Source: an uncultured Alphaproteobacteria bacterium
GTDB lineage: Bacteria; Pseudomonadota; Alphaproteobacteria; HIMB59; GCA-002718135
Length of the DNA stretch: 64,000 bases
Assembly: GCA_902522865.1 (NCBI GenBank)
Contig: CABYXC010000006.1
Location: 17,172 to 81,171, forward strand
Direction: 5' to 3'
Position numbers and translations under genes: made by a program. This document shows, piece after piece, positions 26,622-34,248 of the stretch. Positions within the stretch are counted from its first letter, which is position 1; the number at the start of each line of letters is the position of its first letter. The notes beneath the pieces were generated by a model. That model saw nothing but the letters and a program-made list of their open reading frames with translations, searched no databases and was not told the origin of the DNA.

Positions 26622-27626
26622 ATGAAAAAACTATTATCTATCTTTGCAGTTGTAGCGTTTGCTTTTTCAGCACATGCTGGAACTCTTGATGATGTTAAAA
26701 ATAGAGGTTTTCTAAAATGTGGAGTAACAACTGGTCTTGCTGGTTTTGCTGCTCCAGATGATAGCGGTGAATGGGCTGGTCTAGATGCAGATATGTGTCG
26801 TGCAGTTGCTGTAGCTGTTTTTGGAGACCGTTCAAAAGTAGAATTTATTACTACTACAGGTAAATCTCGTTTCCCAACATTAGCTTCTGGTGAAGTTGAT
26901 ATGTTAGCGAGAAACACAACTTGGACAATTAGCCGTGATGTTAATCTTGGTTTTGAGTTCGTAGGTGTAAACTTCTACGATGGACAAGGTTTCATGGTTC
27001 CATCTGCTCTTGGTGTATCAAGTGCAACTGAGCTTGATGGTGCTACTGTATGTATCCAAACTGGTACTACTACAGAGTTAAACCTTGCTGACTTCTTTAG
27101 ATTAAATGGAATTAGCTACGAAGCACTTCCAATTGAAACTAATGATGAAGGTAAAGAAAACTTATTTGCTGGAAGATGTGACGTATACACAACTGACGCA
27201 TCAGGTCTTTCTTCAACAAGAGCTGCTGCTTCTAATCCAGATAAATGGGTTGTATTACCAGAAATTATTTCAAAAGAACCACTTGGTCCACTTGTAAGAC
27301 ATGGTGACCACCAGTGGGGTGACGTAGTTCGTTGGTCTTTAAATGCAATGATTATTGCTGAAGAACTAGGTATTACATCTGAAAACGTTGATGCTCAAAC
27401 TAGCTCTAATGTTCCTGAAGTACTAAGACTTCTTGGTGTTGAAGGTAACTATGGAGAAATGCTTGAGCTAAGTAATGATTGGGCTTACCAAATTATCAAA
27501 CAAATTGGTAACTACTCAGAATCATACGAAGCAAACGTAGGTCCAGACACACCTCTAGAAATTGCAAGAGGTTTAAATGCTCTATGGACTCAAGGTGGTA
27601 TTTTATACGCACCTCCATTCAGATAA
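26622..27626 (+). CDS. aapJ: General L-amino acid ABC transporter binding protein AapJ
   Basis: A periplasmic binding protein of family 3, 334 residues, with a clear signal peptide (KKLLSIFAVVAFAFSAHA). Family-specific stretches include GVTTGLAGFAAPDDSGEWAG, then LDADMCRAVAVAVFGD and ARNTTWTISRDVNLGFEFVG, as in AapJ. A ribosome site GGAG lies at 26611-26614. Codon choice is visibly richer in C and G than in neighbours (many GGT, GTT, AAC, TTC), as expected for a very abundant protein. A strong hairpin follows it, so it can be expressed above its permeases. Confidence 0.96.
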   Translation: MKKLLSIFAVVAFAFSAHAGTLDDVKNRGFLKCGVTTGLAGFAAPDDSGEWAGLDADMCRAVAVAVFGDRSKVEFITTTGKSRFPTLASGEVDMLARNTTWTISRDVNLGFEFVGVNFYDGQGFMVPSALGVSSATELDGATVCIQTGTTTELNLADFFRLNGISYEALPIETNDEGKENLFAGRCDVYTTDASGLSSTRAAASNPDKWVVLPEIISKEPLGPLVRHGDHQWGDVVRWSLNAMIIAEELGITSENVDAQTSSNVPEVLRLLGVEGNYGEMLELSNDWAYQIIKQIGNYSESYEANVGPDTPLEIARGLNALWTQGGILYAPPFR

Positions 27627-27646
27627 ATCTTAATTAAATTTAAAAC

Positions 27647-27674
27647 GGGGGGTTTTAAACCCCCCATTTTTTTT
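27647..27674 (+). terminator. Terminator/attenuator between aapJ and aapQ
   Basis: A six-pair G/C stem GGGGGG (27647-27652) / CCCCCC (27660-27665), extendable by two A-T pairs, is followed by A and an eight-T run (27667-27674). It stands 20 bases after aapJ and before the aapQMP genes. It probably ends most transcripts, leaving the membrane and ATPase genes at lower level. Confidence 0.93.
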
Positions 27675-27687
27675 GTATATACTAGCG

Positions 27688-28851
27688 ATGCGATCTAACT
27701 TAGGTTTCTTTTCTGATGAAAAATTTAGATCCATTTTTTTTCAAACTTTAGTTGTAGGTTTATTTGCCCTAGGGTTATTTTTTGTAATAAGTACAACTTC
27801 TTACAACTTAGAAAAAAGAAATATCGCAACTGGTTGGAGTTTTCTTCAAAATCCAGCTGGCTTTGATATAAGTTTTTCCCCCTTCTTAGAATTTAAATCA
27901 ACCGATACACATTTAAAAGTTTATTTTGTAGGAGTCTTAAATACTCTTTTGGTGTCAATAACAGGTTGTATAGCTGCAACAATTTTAGGTTTTATATTGG
28001 GCATAGTAAGACTATCTTCAAATTGGTTATTAAGTCGACTAGTTTATATTTACGTTGAATTTTCAAGAAATGTACCCTTACTTCTTCAAATAATTTTATG
28101 GTATAGTATTTTAATTCAACTTCCTCGTGTTAAGCAATCATTACAAGTTCTTGATGTATTTTATATTTCAAACAGAGGATTGTATTCTCCAAGACCAATA
28201 TTTGAAAGTGGATTTTCATATGTATTAATTGCAATTGTATTGGCTTTAATTTCAAGTTTCTTAATAAATAGATGGGCAAAAAAAAGACAAGATAAGACAG
28301 GTCAACAATTCCCAGTATTCTCAAGTTCAATCGGATTAATATTTATTATTCCATTAATTTTATTTTTTATTCTTGGTTCACCTTTGTCTTTTGAGCATCC
28401 AGAATTAAAAGGTTTTAACTTTAAAGGCGGTCTAGTTATTAGACCTGAATTTATAGCAATGTTTTTAGCATTATCAATTTACACAGCAGCTTTCATTTCT
28501 GAAATAGTTAGAGCAGGAATAATGTCTGTCTCAAAAGGACAAAGAGAGGCATCTGCTGCTATAGGTTTAAAACAAACATGGATAATGAGACTAATCATTA
28601 TACCCCAAGCTCTTAGAGTGATTGTCCCTCCACTAACAAGTCAGTATTTAAACTTAACTAAAAATTCTTCTTTAGGAATTGCTGTCGGATACGCTGACCT
28701 TGTTCACGGTTTTGGAGGAATAAGTTTAAATCAAACTGGCCAAGCTATTGAATGTATGGCAATTGTTATGGCAACTTATTTGTCAATTAGTCTGACAATA
28801 TCTTTCTTTATGAACATTTATAATAGAAGTATACAATTTAAGGAAAAGTAA
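27688..28851 (+). CDS. aapQ: General L-amino acid ABC transporter permease AapQ
   Basis: The first inner-membrane permease of the Aap polar amino acid importer, 387 residues. It has the long N-terminal extension typical of AapQ (SFLQNPAGFDISFSPFLEF), the FSRNVPLLLQIILWY helix and the EAA loop GQREASAAIGLKQTWIMRLI. A TTG at 27673 is in frame, but it lies inside the terminator T tract, so ATG 27688 is the better start. It overlaps aapM by one base. Confidence 0.94.
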   Translation: MRSNLGFFSDEKFRSIFFQTLVVGLFALGLFFVISTTSYNLEKRNIATGWSFLQNPAGFDISFSPFLEFKSTDTHLKVYFVGVLNTLLVSITGCIAATILGFILGIVRLSSNWLLSRLVYIYVEFSRNVPLLLQIILWYSILIQLPRVKQSLQVLDVFYISNRGLYSPRPIFESGFSYVLIAIVLALISSFLINRWAKKRQDKTGQQFPVFSSSIGLIFIIPLILFFILGSPLSFEHPELKGFNFKGGLVIRPEFIAMFLALSIYTAAFISEIVRAGIMSVSKGQREASAAIGLKQTWIMRLIIIPQALRVIVPPLTSQYLNLTKNSSLGIAVGYADLVHGFGGISLNQTGQAIECMAIVMATYLSISLTISFFMNIYNRSIQFKEK

Positions 28852-29984
28852 TGAACGAAATGAATGAAGTTAGAAAACCACCAGTTGCAACAACAGGTAT
28901 TATTGGTTGGTTACGAATAAATTTATTCTTCAATTGGACAAACTCATTAATAACTTTATTTGTTATTTATTGTTTGTATCAGTTTATCCCTTGGATTTTA
29001 GATTGGACAATATTCTCAGCTGACTTCAAATATAATTATCTTGGTGAACAAATTACTAACCAAGAAATGTGTTCACGAAATTTAGATCCTGAAAATGGTG
29101 GAGCTTGTTGGGCAGTTATATATGTAAGGTTTTATCAATTTATTTATGGATTTTATCCAAGGGTTGAAGTTTGGAGAGTTAATTTAGCGTATGTGATGTT
29201 AGCTTTTGCGCTGCTACCTCTTTTGTATGCAAAACTTCCGTATAGAAAGTACTTCTTATATTTTACATACATTTTTCCTGTTATTGCTTATTTTTTACTT
29301 AATGGTGGCTTGGGATTTACTGAAGTCTCTACTAACAAATGGGGCGGTCTTCTAGTAACACTTGTCCTAGGCTGTACTGGAATTGCATTAGCCTTTCCTA
29401 TTGGAATTATGTTGGCTTTAGGAAGAAGATCTAAGTTACCAGTTATAAGTATGATGTGTACATTGTTTATTGAGTTTATTAGAGGTGTTCCTCTTATAAC
29501 TTTATTATTCTTTGGAATGGTAATGCTTCCTCTTTTTTTACCAGAAGGAATAGACATGGATGGTTTGGTAAGAGTTCTTGTTGCCGTTACTTTATTTCAA
29601 TCCGCTTATATGGCAGAAGTTATAAGAGGAGGACTACAGGCAATACCTCCTGGCCAATATGAAGCTGCTAAATCACTTGGGATGTCTTATTGGAGAATGA
29701 ATTTATTAATAATTCTTCCTCAAGCTATTAGAATTTCTATACCACCAATTGTCAACACATCTATAGGTTTATTTAAGGACACAACTTTAGTAATTATTGT
29801 AGGAATATTGGATTTATTAGGAATTGGAAGAGGTACTTTAGCGGATACCAATTGGTTAGGTTTATCTTATGAAATTTACTTTTTTGTAAGTTTGGTATTT
29901 TTTATATTCACATTTGGAATGTCTAGATACAGTTTGTATTTGGAAAAGAAATTAAAAACAGGTATTAATATGGGGGCTGATTAA
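28851..29984 (+). CDS. aapM: General L-amino acid ABC transporter permease AapM
   Basis: The second permease of the Aap system, 377 residues. It has an N-terminal region ([24 protein letters not shown]) followed by several helices, the conserved [23 protein letters not shown], and the EAA loop [19 protein letters not shown]. It overlaps aapQ by one base at its start and lies one base before aapP, so the complex should be made in step. It forms the AapQ-AapM membrane pair. Confidence 0.95.
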   Translation: MNEMNEVRKPPVATTGIIGWLRINLFFNWTNSLITLFVIYCLYQFIPWILDWTIFSADFKYNYLGEQITNQEMCSRNLDPENGGACWAVIYVRFYQFIYGFYPRVEVWRVNLAYVMLAFALLPLLYAKLPYRKYFLYFTYIFPVIAYFLLNGGLGFTEVSTNKWGGLLVTLVLGCTGIALAFPIGIMLALGRRSKLPVISMMCTLFIEFIRGVPLITLLFFGMVMLPLFLPEGIDMDGLVRVLVAVTLFQSAYMAEVIRGGLQAIPPGQYEAAKSLGMSYWRMNLLIILPQAIRISIPPIVNTSIGLFKDTTLVIIVGILDLLGIGRGTLADTNWLGLSYEIYFFVSLVFFIFTFGMSRYSLYLEKKLKTGINMGAD

Positions 29985-29985
29985 A

Positions 29986-30729
29986 ATGAGTGAAAAATCT
30001 ATAATTTCATTAAAAAATGTTAATAAGTGGTTTGGGGATTTTCATGTATTACAAGATGTAAATCTTGAAGTTAAGAAGAAAGAAAGAATTGTAGTTTGTG
30101 GTCCTTCTGGTTCTGGTAAATCCACAATGATCAGATGTATTAATAGATTGGAAGAGCACCAAGAAGGTTCAATTATTGTTGATGGAATTGAGTTAACAGG
30201 AAATTTAAAAAATATTGATAATGTTAGAAAAGAAGTTGGGATGGTATTCCAGCAATTTAATTTATTCCCTCATTTATCTGTAAAAGAAAATATAACGTTA
30301 GCACCAATTTGGGTTAAAAAAATGCCAAAGGCGGAAGCAGAGGAACTGGCTATGAGGCAGTTAGAAATAGTAAAAATTCCTGAACAAGCCAACAAGTATC
30401 CTGGTCAATTATCTGGTGGTCAACAACAAAGAGTAGCAATTGCTAGATCTCTTGCAATGAATCCTAACATCATGCTTTTTGATGAACCAACTTCAGCTCT
30501 AGATCCTGAAATGATAAAAGAAGTTTTAGATGTTATGGTTGATTTGGCAAACGGTGGAATGACTATGATTGTTGTTACTCACGAAATGGGTTTTGCTAAA
30601 ACAGTTGCTGATAGAATGGTGTTTATGGATGAAGGTAAAATTGTTGAGGAAGCTAGCCCAGATAAGTTTTTCAATAATCCAGAGAGTGATCGTACAAAGT
30701 TATTCTTAAGTCAAATTCTTCATCAGTAA
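29986..30729 (+). CDS. aapP: General L-amino acid ABC transporter ATPase AapP
   Basis: The ATP-binding subunit of the Aap importer, 247 residues. Walker A is GPSGSGKST, the Q loop is [10 protein letters not shown], the signature is [15 protein letters not shown], Walker B is [14 protein letters not shown] and the switch histidine is in VVTHEMGFA. Length and motifs are standard for polar amino acid ABC ATPases. It runs convergently into the alaX gene with a one-base gap. Confidence 0.96.
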   Translation: MSEKSIISLKNVNKWFGDFHVLQDVNLEVKKKERIVVCGPSGSGKSTMIRCINRLEEHQEGSIIVDGIELTGNLKNIDNVRKEVGMVFQQFNLFPHLSVKENITLAPIWVKKMPKAEAEELAMRQLEIVKIPEQANKYPGQLSGGQQQRVAIARSLAMNPNIMLFDEPTSALDPEMIKEVLDVMVDLANGGMTMIVVTHEMGFAKTVADRMVFMDEGKIVEEASPDKFFNNPESDRTKLFLSQILHQ

Positions 30730-30730
30730 T

Positions 30731-31432
30731 TTAAGAAGATAACAATAAATTAACTCTTCTATTCATTTTACCTTTGTTTTCTATTTTGCCGATTTGAATT
30801 TTACCTATCTCATTAGTTGATTTCACATGTGTACCACCACAAGGTTGTAAATCAATATCACCAATTCTAATTAATCTTATTTTACCATCTACTTGCGGAG
30901 GTTTTACTGACATAGTTCTGACTAGTTCAGGTTTTTCTTCCAATATACTACTTTCAATTACTTCACTAGTAACGGTATGATTATCTTCAACCAACAAATT
31001 TATTTTTTCTTCTAATTCTTCTTTATTTATTTGTTTATCTGGATCATTAAAATCTAATCGACTTTTTTCATAACCAATTTGACCGCCAGTTACTCCTAAA
31101 GGGACTATAGAACACAACAAGTGCAGTGCAGTATGCATTCTCATATGCTTGTATCGTAAATCCCAATTTATTTTTCCAATTATGTCAGCATTCTCTTCAA
31201 GATCTTTGAGATCATCTACAATATTTATTATTTTATTATTTTCTTTAATAGTATCTAAAACTTCTATTTTTATACTTTCAGCTTCTATTGCACCTGTGTC
31301 CCCAGGTTGACCACCACTTTTTGCATAAAATGCTGTCTTATCTAACTCAATACGATTTTCTTCTTTCACAATACCTGTAATTTTTGCTTTAAATTCTCTA
31401 AGGTATGCATCATCTTCAAATAATTTTGTCAT
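30731..31432 (-). CDS. Alanyl-tRNA editing protein AlaX
   Basis: A free-standing editing domain related to the second half of AlaRS, 233 residues; it hydrolyses Ser-tRNA(Ala) or Gly-tRNA(Ala). The zinc-site motif HTALHLLC (HxxxH) and the later CGGTHV give the classic H..H..C..H set. AFYAKSGGQPGDTG forms the N-terminal part, as in AlaX of the longer type. It is convergent with aapP and divergent from umuD, with about 140 bases in between. Confidence 0.93.
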   Translation of the reverse strand: MTKLFEDDAYLREFKAKITGIVKEENRIELDKTAFYAKSGGQPGDTGAIEAESIKIEVLDTIKENNKIINIVDDLKDLEENADIIGKINWDLRYKHMRMHTALHLLCSIVPLGVTGGQIGYEKSRLDFNDPDKQINKEELEEKINLLVEDNHTVTSEVIESSILEEKPELVRTMSVKPPQVDGKIRLIRIGDIDLQPCGGTHVKSTNEIGKIQIGKIENKGKMNRRVNLLLSS

Positions 31433-31465
31433 AGCGTTTTTTAACAGTATTTTAAAAATATTATA

Positions 31466-31509
31466 TTGACTTTTTTCTCATTCTGAATAAATTAGAACAA
31501 AAGTAGAAC
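31466..31509 (+). promoter_or_regulatory. SOS-controlled promoter of umuDC with LexA box
   Basis: A likely -35 TTGACT (31466-31471) is followed after 16 bases by TAAATT (31488-31493) as -10. Directly behind it lies GAACAAAAGTAGAAC (31495-31509), an exact GAAC-N7-GAAC direct repeat. That is the LexA site form used by alphaproteobacteria. Its position over the transcription start suits repression. It is the only such site I noticed in the window, and it precedes the DNA-damage polymerase genes. Confidence 0.88.
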
Positions 31510-31571
31510 AAATAATTTTATAAATAATATAATTATTATTTATCAATTATTTAAATATTTTTTCTAATATT

Positions 31572-32009
31572 ATGTCTAAAAAAATAGAAAACTTAATATT
31601 TAAAGCTGAATCCAAAGGAGATCAAATAACACCTTATTTTCTTGATACAGTATCTGCAGGTTTTCCATCTCCAGCTACTGATTATATGGAAAACAAACTT
31701 GATCTTAATGAATATTTGGTTCAACGTCCAACAGCAACCTATATCGTTAAAGCTAATGGCCCTTCTATGACCGATGCAGGCATATTATCAGGTGATTTAC
31801 TTATTGTTGATAGAAGTATTACACCTCGTAACGACAATATTGTTATAGCCTCTATCTTTGGTGATCTAACAGTTAAAAAACTGAAAAAGAAAGATCAGTC
31901 ACTATTTTTAATTTCTGCCAATAGTGAGTATCCTAGTATTCAAGTTAAAGAGGAAATGGAGTGTTTTATATGGGGGGTAGTGACATATGTCATACACAAA
32001 ACTACTTAG
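31572..32009 (+). CDS. umuD: Error-prone polymerase V accessory protein UmuD
   Basis: A self-cleaving LexA-like protein of 145 residues that, after RecA-stimulated cleavage, joins UmuC in translesion synthesis. The cleavage site fits SAG-FPSP (A29-G30, where E. coli has Cys-Gly). The Ser-Lys dyad fits S65 in GPSMTDAGI and K102 in TVKKL, spaced 37 residues as in the family. It overlaps umuC by 23 bases. The LexA box about 65 bases upstream fits SOS induction. Confidence 0.94.
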   Translation: MSKKIENLIFKAESKGDQITPYFLDTVSAGFPSPATDYMENKLDLNEYLVQRPTATYIVKANGPSMTDAGILSGDLLIVDRSITPRNDNIVIASIFGDLTVKKLKKKDQSLFLISANSEYPSIQVKEEMECFIWGVVTYVIHKTT

Positions 32010-33291
32010 TAGAAATCATAACTCAGTAAATCAATCTATAGCATTGATAGATTGCAATAATTTTTATGCGTCATGTGAAAGAATATTTAATCCAAAACTT
32101 ATAGGAAAACCAATTGTCGTACTTTCGAATAATGATGGTTGTATCATTGCGCGATCAAAAGAAGCAAAAAAATTAGGGATAAAAATGGGTGAGCCTTATT
32201 TTAAAGCAAAAAATATTATTGAAAAAAATGATGTTAAAGTTTTTTCATCTAATTATTCTCTGTATGGTGATATTTCTCAGAGAGTAATGGAGACTTTATC
32301 AAGTTTCTCTTCAGAGGTAGAAATCTACTCTATAGATGAAGCATTTCTTGGTTTAAATGGTTTTGAGAACTATGAGCTAAACACTTATTGCAGACATATT
32401 AGGCAAACGATTAATAGGTGGGTTGGTATTCCAGTTAGTATTGGAGTGGGGCCAACAAAAACACTATCCAAAATAGCTAATCATCTAGCAAAAAAACAAT
32501 CAGACTATAAAGGTGTGTGCATACTAAAAAACAAAATAGAAATAAAAAAAGCATTAGAATTCACATCTATTGAAGAAGTATGGGGCATTGGAAGAAGATT
32601 ATCTCTTTTCCTGAAAAAATATAATATTCATAATGCTTATCAATTTTCACAAATGGACAGAGGATGGATAAGAAAAAATATGGGTGTAGTGGGAGAGAAG
32701 ACATACTTAGAATTAAATAGCGTATCGTGTTTAGAGCTTGATTTGGTTCCAAGTGATAAACAAAGTTGTTGTGTTTCAAGATCATTTAGTCAGCCAATAG
32801 AAAAATTATTTGATTTGGAGGAATCAATATCAACTTATGGATCAAGAGTATCAGAGAAAATAAGGGAAGAGGGGTTAGTGGCTGAATCAATGAGTGTTTT
32901 TGTTTTAACTAATCATTTTAATAGAAGGGAGAAACAATATTCAAATTCAATAAAACTACATTTACCTTTTCCAACAAATAATAGCATAAAAATTGTTAAA
33001 AGAGCTCTTGAAGGAATTAGAAAAATATATCGACCAGGATTTCGTTATAAAAAAGCTGGAATTATATTATATGGTCTTAGCAGGCAAAATGTAACTAGAG
33101 GATTGCTTGATTATGACCGTGATACATCAGATAGAATAATGAATACTATTGATAATATTAATTCTAGATATGGAAGTTCAACTTTAAAGATAGCCTCTGA
33201 AGGTATAGAAAAAATATGGAAGATGAAAAGAGAAAACGTATCCCCATGTTACACAACACGTTTTGAAGAATTGGTGGAGGTTAAGGCTTAG
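31987..33291 (+). CDS. umuC: DNA polymerase V catalytic subunit UmuC
   Basis: A Y-family translesion polymerase, 434 residues. Palm motifs are ALIDCNNFYASCERIF (first carboxylate), VLSNNDGCIIARS and YSIDEAFLGL (catalytic Asp-Glu). The little-finger region and the C-terminal domain (SPCYTTRFEELVEVKA) are complete. ATG 31987 lies inside umuD and gives a 12-residue head; a start slightly downstream is possible. It marks the left border of the accessory cassette that follows. Confidence 0.93.
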   Translation: MSYTKLLSRNHNSVNQSIALIDCNNFYASCERIFNPKLIGKPIVVLSNNDGCIIARSKEAKKLGIKMGEPYFKAKNIIEKNDVKVFSSNYSLYGDISQRVMETLSSFSSEVEIYSIDEAFLGLNGFENYELNTYCRHIRQTINRWVGIPVSIGVGPTKTLSKIANHLAKKQSDYKGVCILKNKIEIKKALEFTSIEEVWGIGRRLSLFLKKYNIHNAYQFSQMDRGWIRKNMGVVGEKTYLELNSVSCLELDLVPSDKQSCCVSRSFSQPIEKLFDLEESISTYGSRVSEKIREEGLVAESMSVFVLTNHFNRREKQYSNSIKLHLPFPTNNSIKIVKRALEGIRKIYRPGFRYKKAGIILYGLSRQNVTRGLLDYDRDTSDRIMNTIDNINSRYGSSTLKIASEGIEKIWKMKRENVSPCYTTRFEELVEVKA

Positions 33292-33298
33292 ATAAAAA

Positions 33299-33326
33299 TG
33301 ACTACCCCGAGCAAGGCCCCAACTGG
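33299..33326 (+). repeat. Candidate attachment-site relic: imperfect direct copy of the tRNA-Asn 3' end
   Basis: A G+C-rich patch starts seven bases after the umuC stop in otherwise AT-rich DNA. Aligned in direct orientation with the tRNA-Asn 3' end at 38104-38130 it matches in about 19 of 27 columns with one gap. The shared cores are ct-ccccg, gc and ggc, then aac. The two copies bracket the four-gene cassette exactly. I searched for this match by eye, so chance is possible. The same bases also encode an in-frame 20-codon stretch that I do not call. Confidence 0.4.
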
Positions 33327-33363
33327 TAAAAAATCAAGTAGCAAAACATTGATAAAATGAAAA

Positions 33364-33435
33364 TATTGTAATTATACATAATTATAAATGTAATAATACA
33401 CAATTAATATTGTAATATTACAAAAATATTGTAAT
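33364..33435 (+). promoter_or_regulatory. Candidate operator: TTGTAAT repeats with perfect palindrome
   Basis: TATTGTAAT occurs three times, at 33364-33372, 33408-33416 and 33427-33435. The middle copy is half of a perfect 14-base inverted repeat, TTGTAATATTACAA (33410-33423). The cluster ends ten bases before the first start codon of the cassette (33445), where a repressor would block transcription. A weaker TGTAAT lies at 33388-33393. The cassette's own winged-helix proteins are candidate binders. AT-rich DNA yields such words by chance, but three copies plus a perfect dyad in 72 bases is notable. Confidence 0.55.
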
Positions 33436-33444
33436 ATAAGTATT

Positions 33445-33672
33445 ATGATCAATAAAAATGAAGATAAATTTATAAAATTAGCAAATATAAGGGTCAATAA
33501 AGCTATAAAATTAATCAGACTAATTGGTAACCTATCTAATAAAAGTCATTATTCTTATGATGATAAAAAGGCAAAAAAAATTATCGATGCTCTTCAAAAA
33601 GAATTAAATTTAATAAAAAATAAATTTAACAATCCCAAAGGCGGAAGGGAAGATACGGATTTTGAATTATAA
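33445..33672 (+). CDS. Small helical protein, first gene of the GHKL cassette
   Basis: I do not recognise this 75-residue protein with certainty. It is polar and mostly helical in appearance, with a basic core KLANIRVNKAIKLIRLIGNLSNKSHYSY and a heptad-like second half (AKKIIDALQKELNLIKNKF). It ends in a charged tail (GGREDTDFEL). There are no membrane segments or cysteines. Short proteins of this look occur beside mobile-element genes, but I cannot verify a family. Its stop abuts the next start (33672/33673), so it belongs to the operon. No clear ribosome site is seen; the TTGTAAT operator cluster lies just upstream. Confidence 0.65.
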   Translation: MINKNEDKFIKLANIRVNKAIKLIRLIGNLSNKSHYSYDDKKAKKIIDALQKELNLIKNKFNNPKGGREDTDFEL

Positions 33673-34248
33673 ATGAAAAACAAAATAGACATAAGATCAT
33701 TAAGTAATGAGTATATAATTCTTCTAGCGCTTTATAAAGAGGCTGGAGAAGATGGTTTGGCAGATGTTGAGGATATTGCTGTATCAGCTGATAAATTAGT
33801 TAAGAAAAAGTTTAGATGGAAAAAGTATAAAAAATATATTGATTTATCATTGGTAAAATCCCTTTTGGCTAATTCAAGAGAGAGAGTAAAAATAGTTAAT
33901 GGTGGAAAAGATGGATGGTATTTAACAAAAAAAGGAATTAAAATTATTAACGAGTTAAAAAATAAAATATCATATAGTGGTCAAAGACTAGAAAGGTTAA
34001 GTAAATTTGATAAGAATAAAATAATATTTGAATCCAATAGAGTTTTAACAAGCAATATTTACAAAAAATATTGTATTGATGAAAAAATTACAATCCCCGA
34101 AATAAAAAAAATTTTTAAAATTGATAAATACGCATCTGAAATTGAAAAACGTAAAGCAGTAACAAACTTAATCCGATTACTGAAAGACAATGAAGAGATA
34201 AATAAATTTTTAAAGACAATTAAAAAAAGGATATTAAATAATGAATAG
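33673..34248 (+). CDS. Winged-helix-like protein of unknown function
   Basis: A 191-residue basic protein. Residues 1-100 look like a winged helix: helices LSNEYIILLALYKEAGEDG and KKYIDLSLVKSLLANSRERV, then a wing with KDGWYLTKKGIKIINEL. The rest is helical and Lys/Ile rich, with a second possible helical unit (ITIPEIKKIFKIDKYASEIEKRKAVTNLIRLL). No enzyme motif is visible. It abuts the gene before it and overlaps the GHKL ATPase gene by eight bases. It could regulate the operon through the TTGTAAT sites or be a DNA-binding part of the system; the sequence does not decide. Confidence 0.7.
   Translation: MKNKIDIRSLSNEYIILLALYKEAGEDGLADVEDIAVSADKLVKKKFRWKKYKKYIDLSLVKSLLANSRERVKIVNGGKDGWYLTKKGIKIINELKNKISYSGQRLERLSKFDKNKIIFESNRVLTSNIYKKYCIDEKITIPEIKKIFKIDKYASEIEKRKAVTNLIRLLKDNEEINKFLKTIKKRILNNE

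Noticed and set aside
26600..26917. Antisense frame of 105 codons over the start of aapJ
   Set aside because: It covers the aapJ signal peptide and ribosome site on the opposite strand and has an unnatural Ala/Pro/Ser-rich composition. The aapJ reading frame is certain.
33298..33360. A 20-codon ATG frame just after umuC (MTTPSKAPTGKK...), in a G+C-rich patch
   Set aside because: It is too short, has no ribosome site and no recognisable family. The same bases are better explained as a possible tRNA-end repeat, so I did not call a gene.
33361..33444. TTGTAAT repeats as a CRISPR array or origin iterons
   Set aside because: The words are only seven to nine bases with unequal spacing (44 and 19 bases), and no cas or replication gene is near. 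An operator is the simpler reading.
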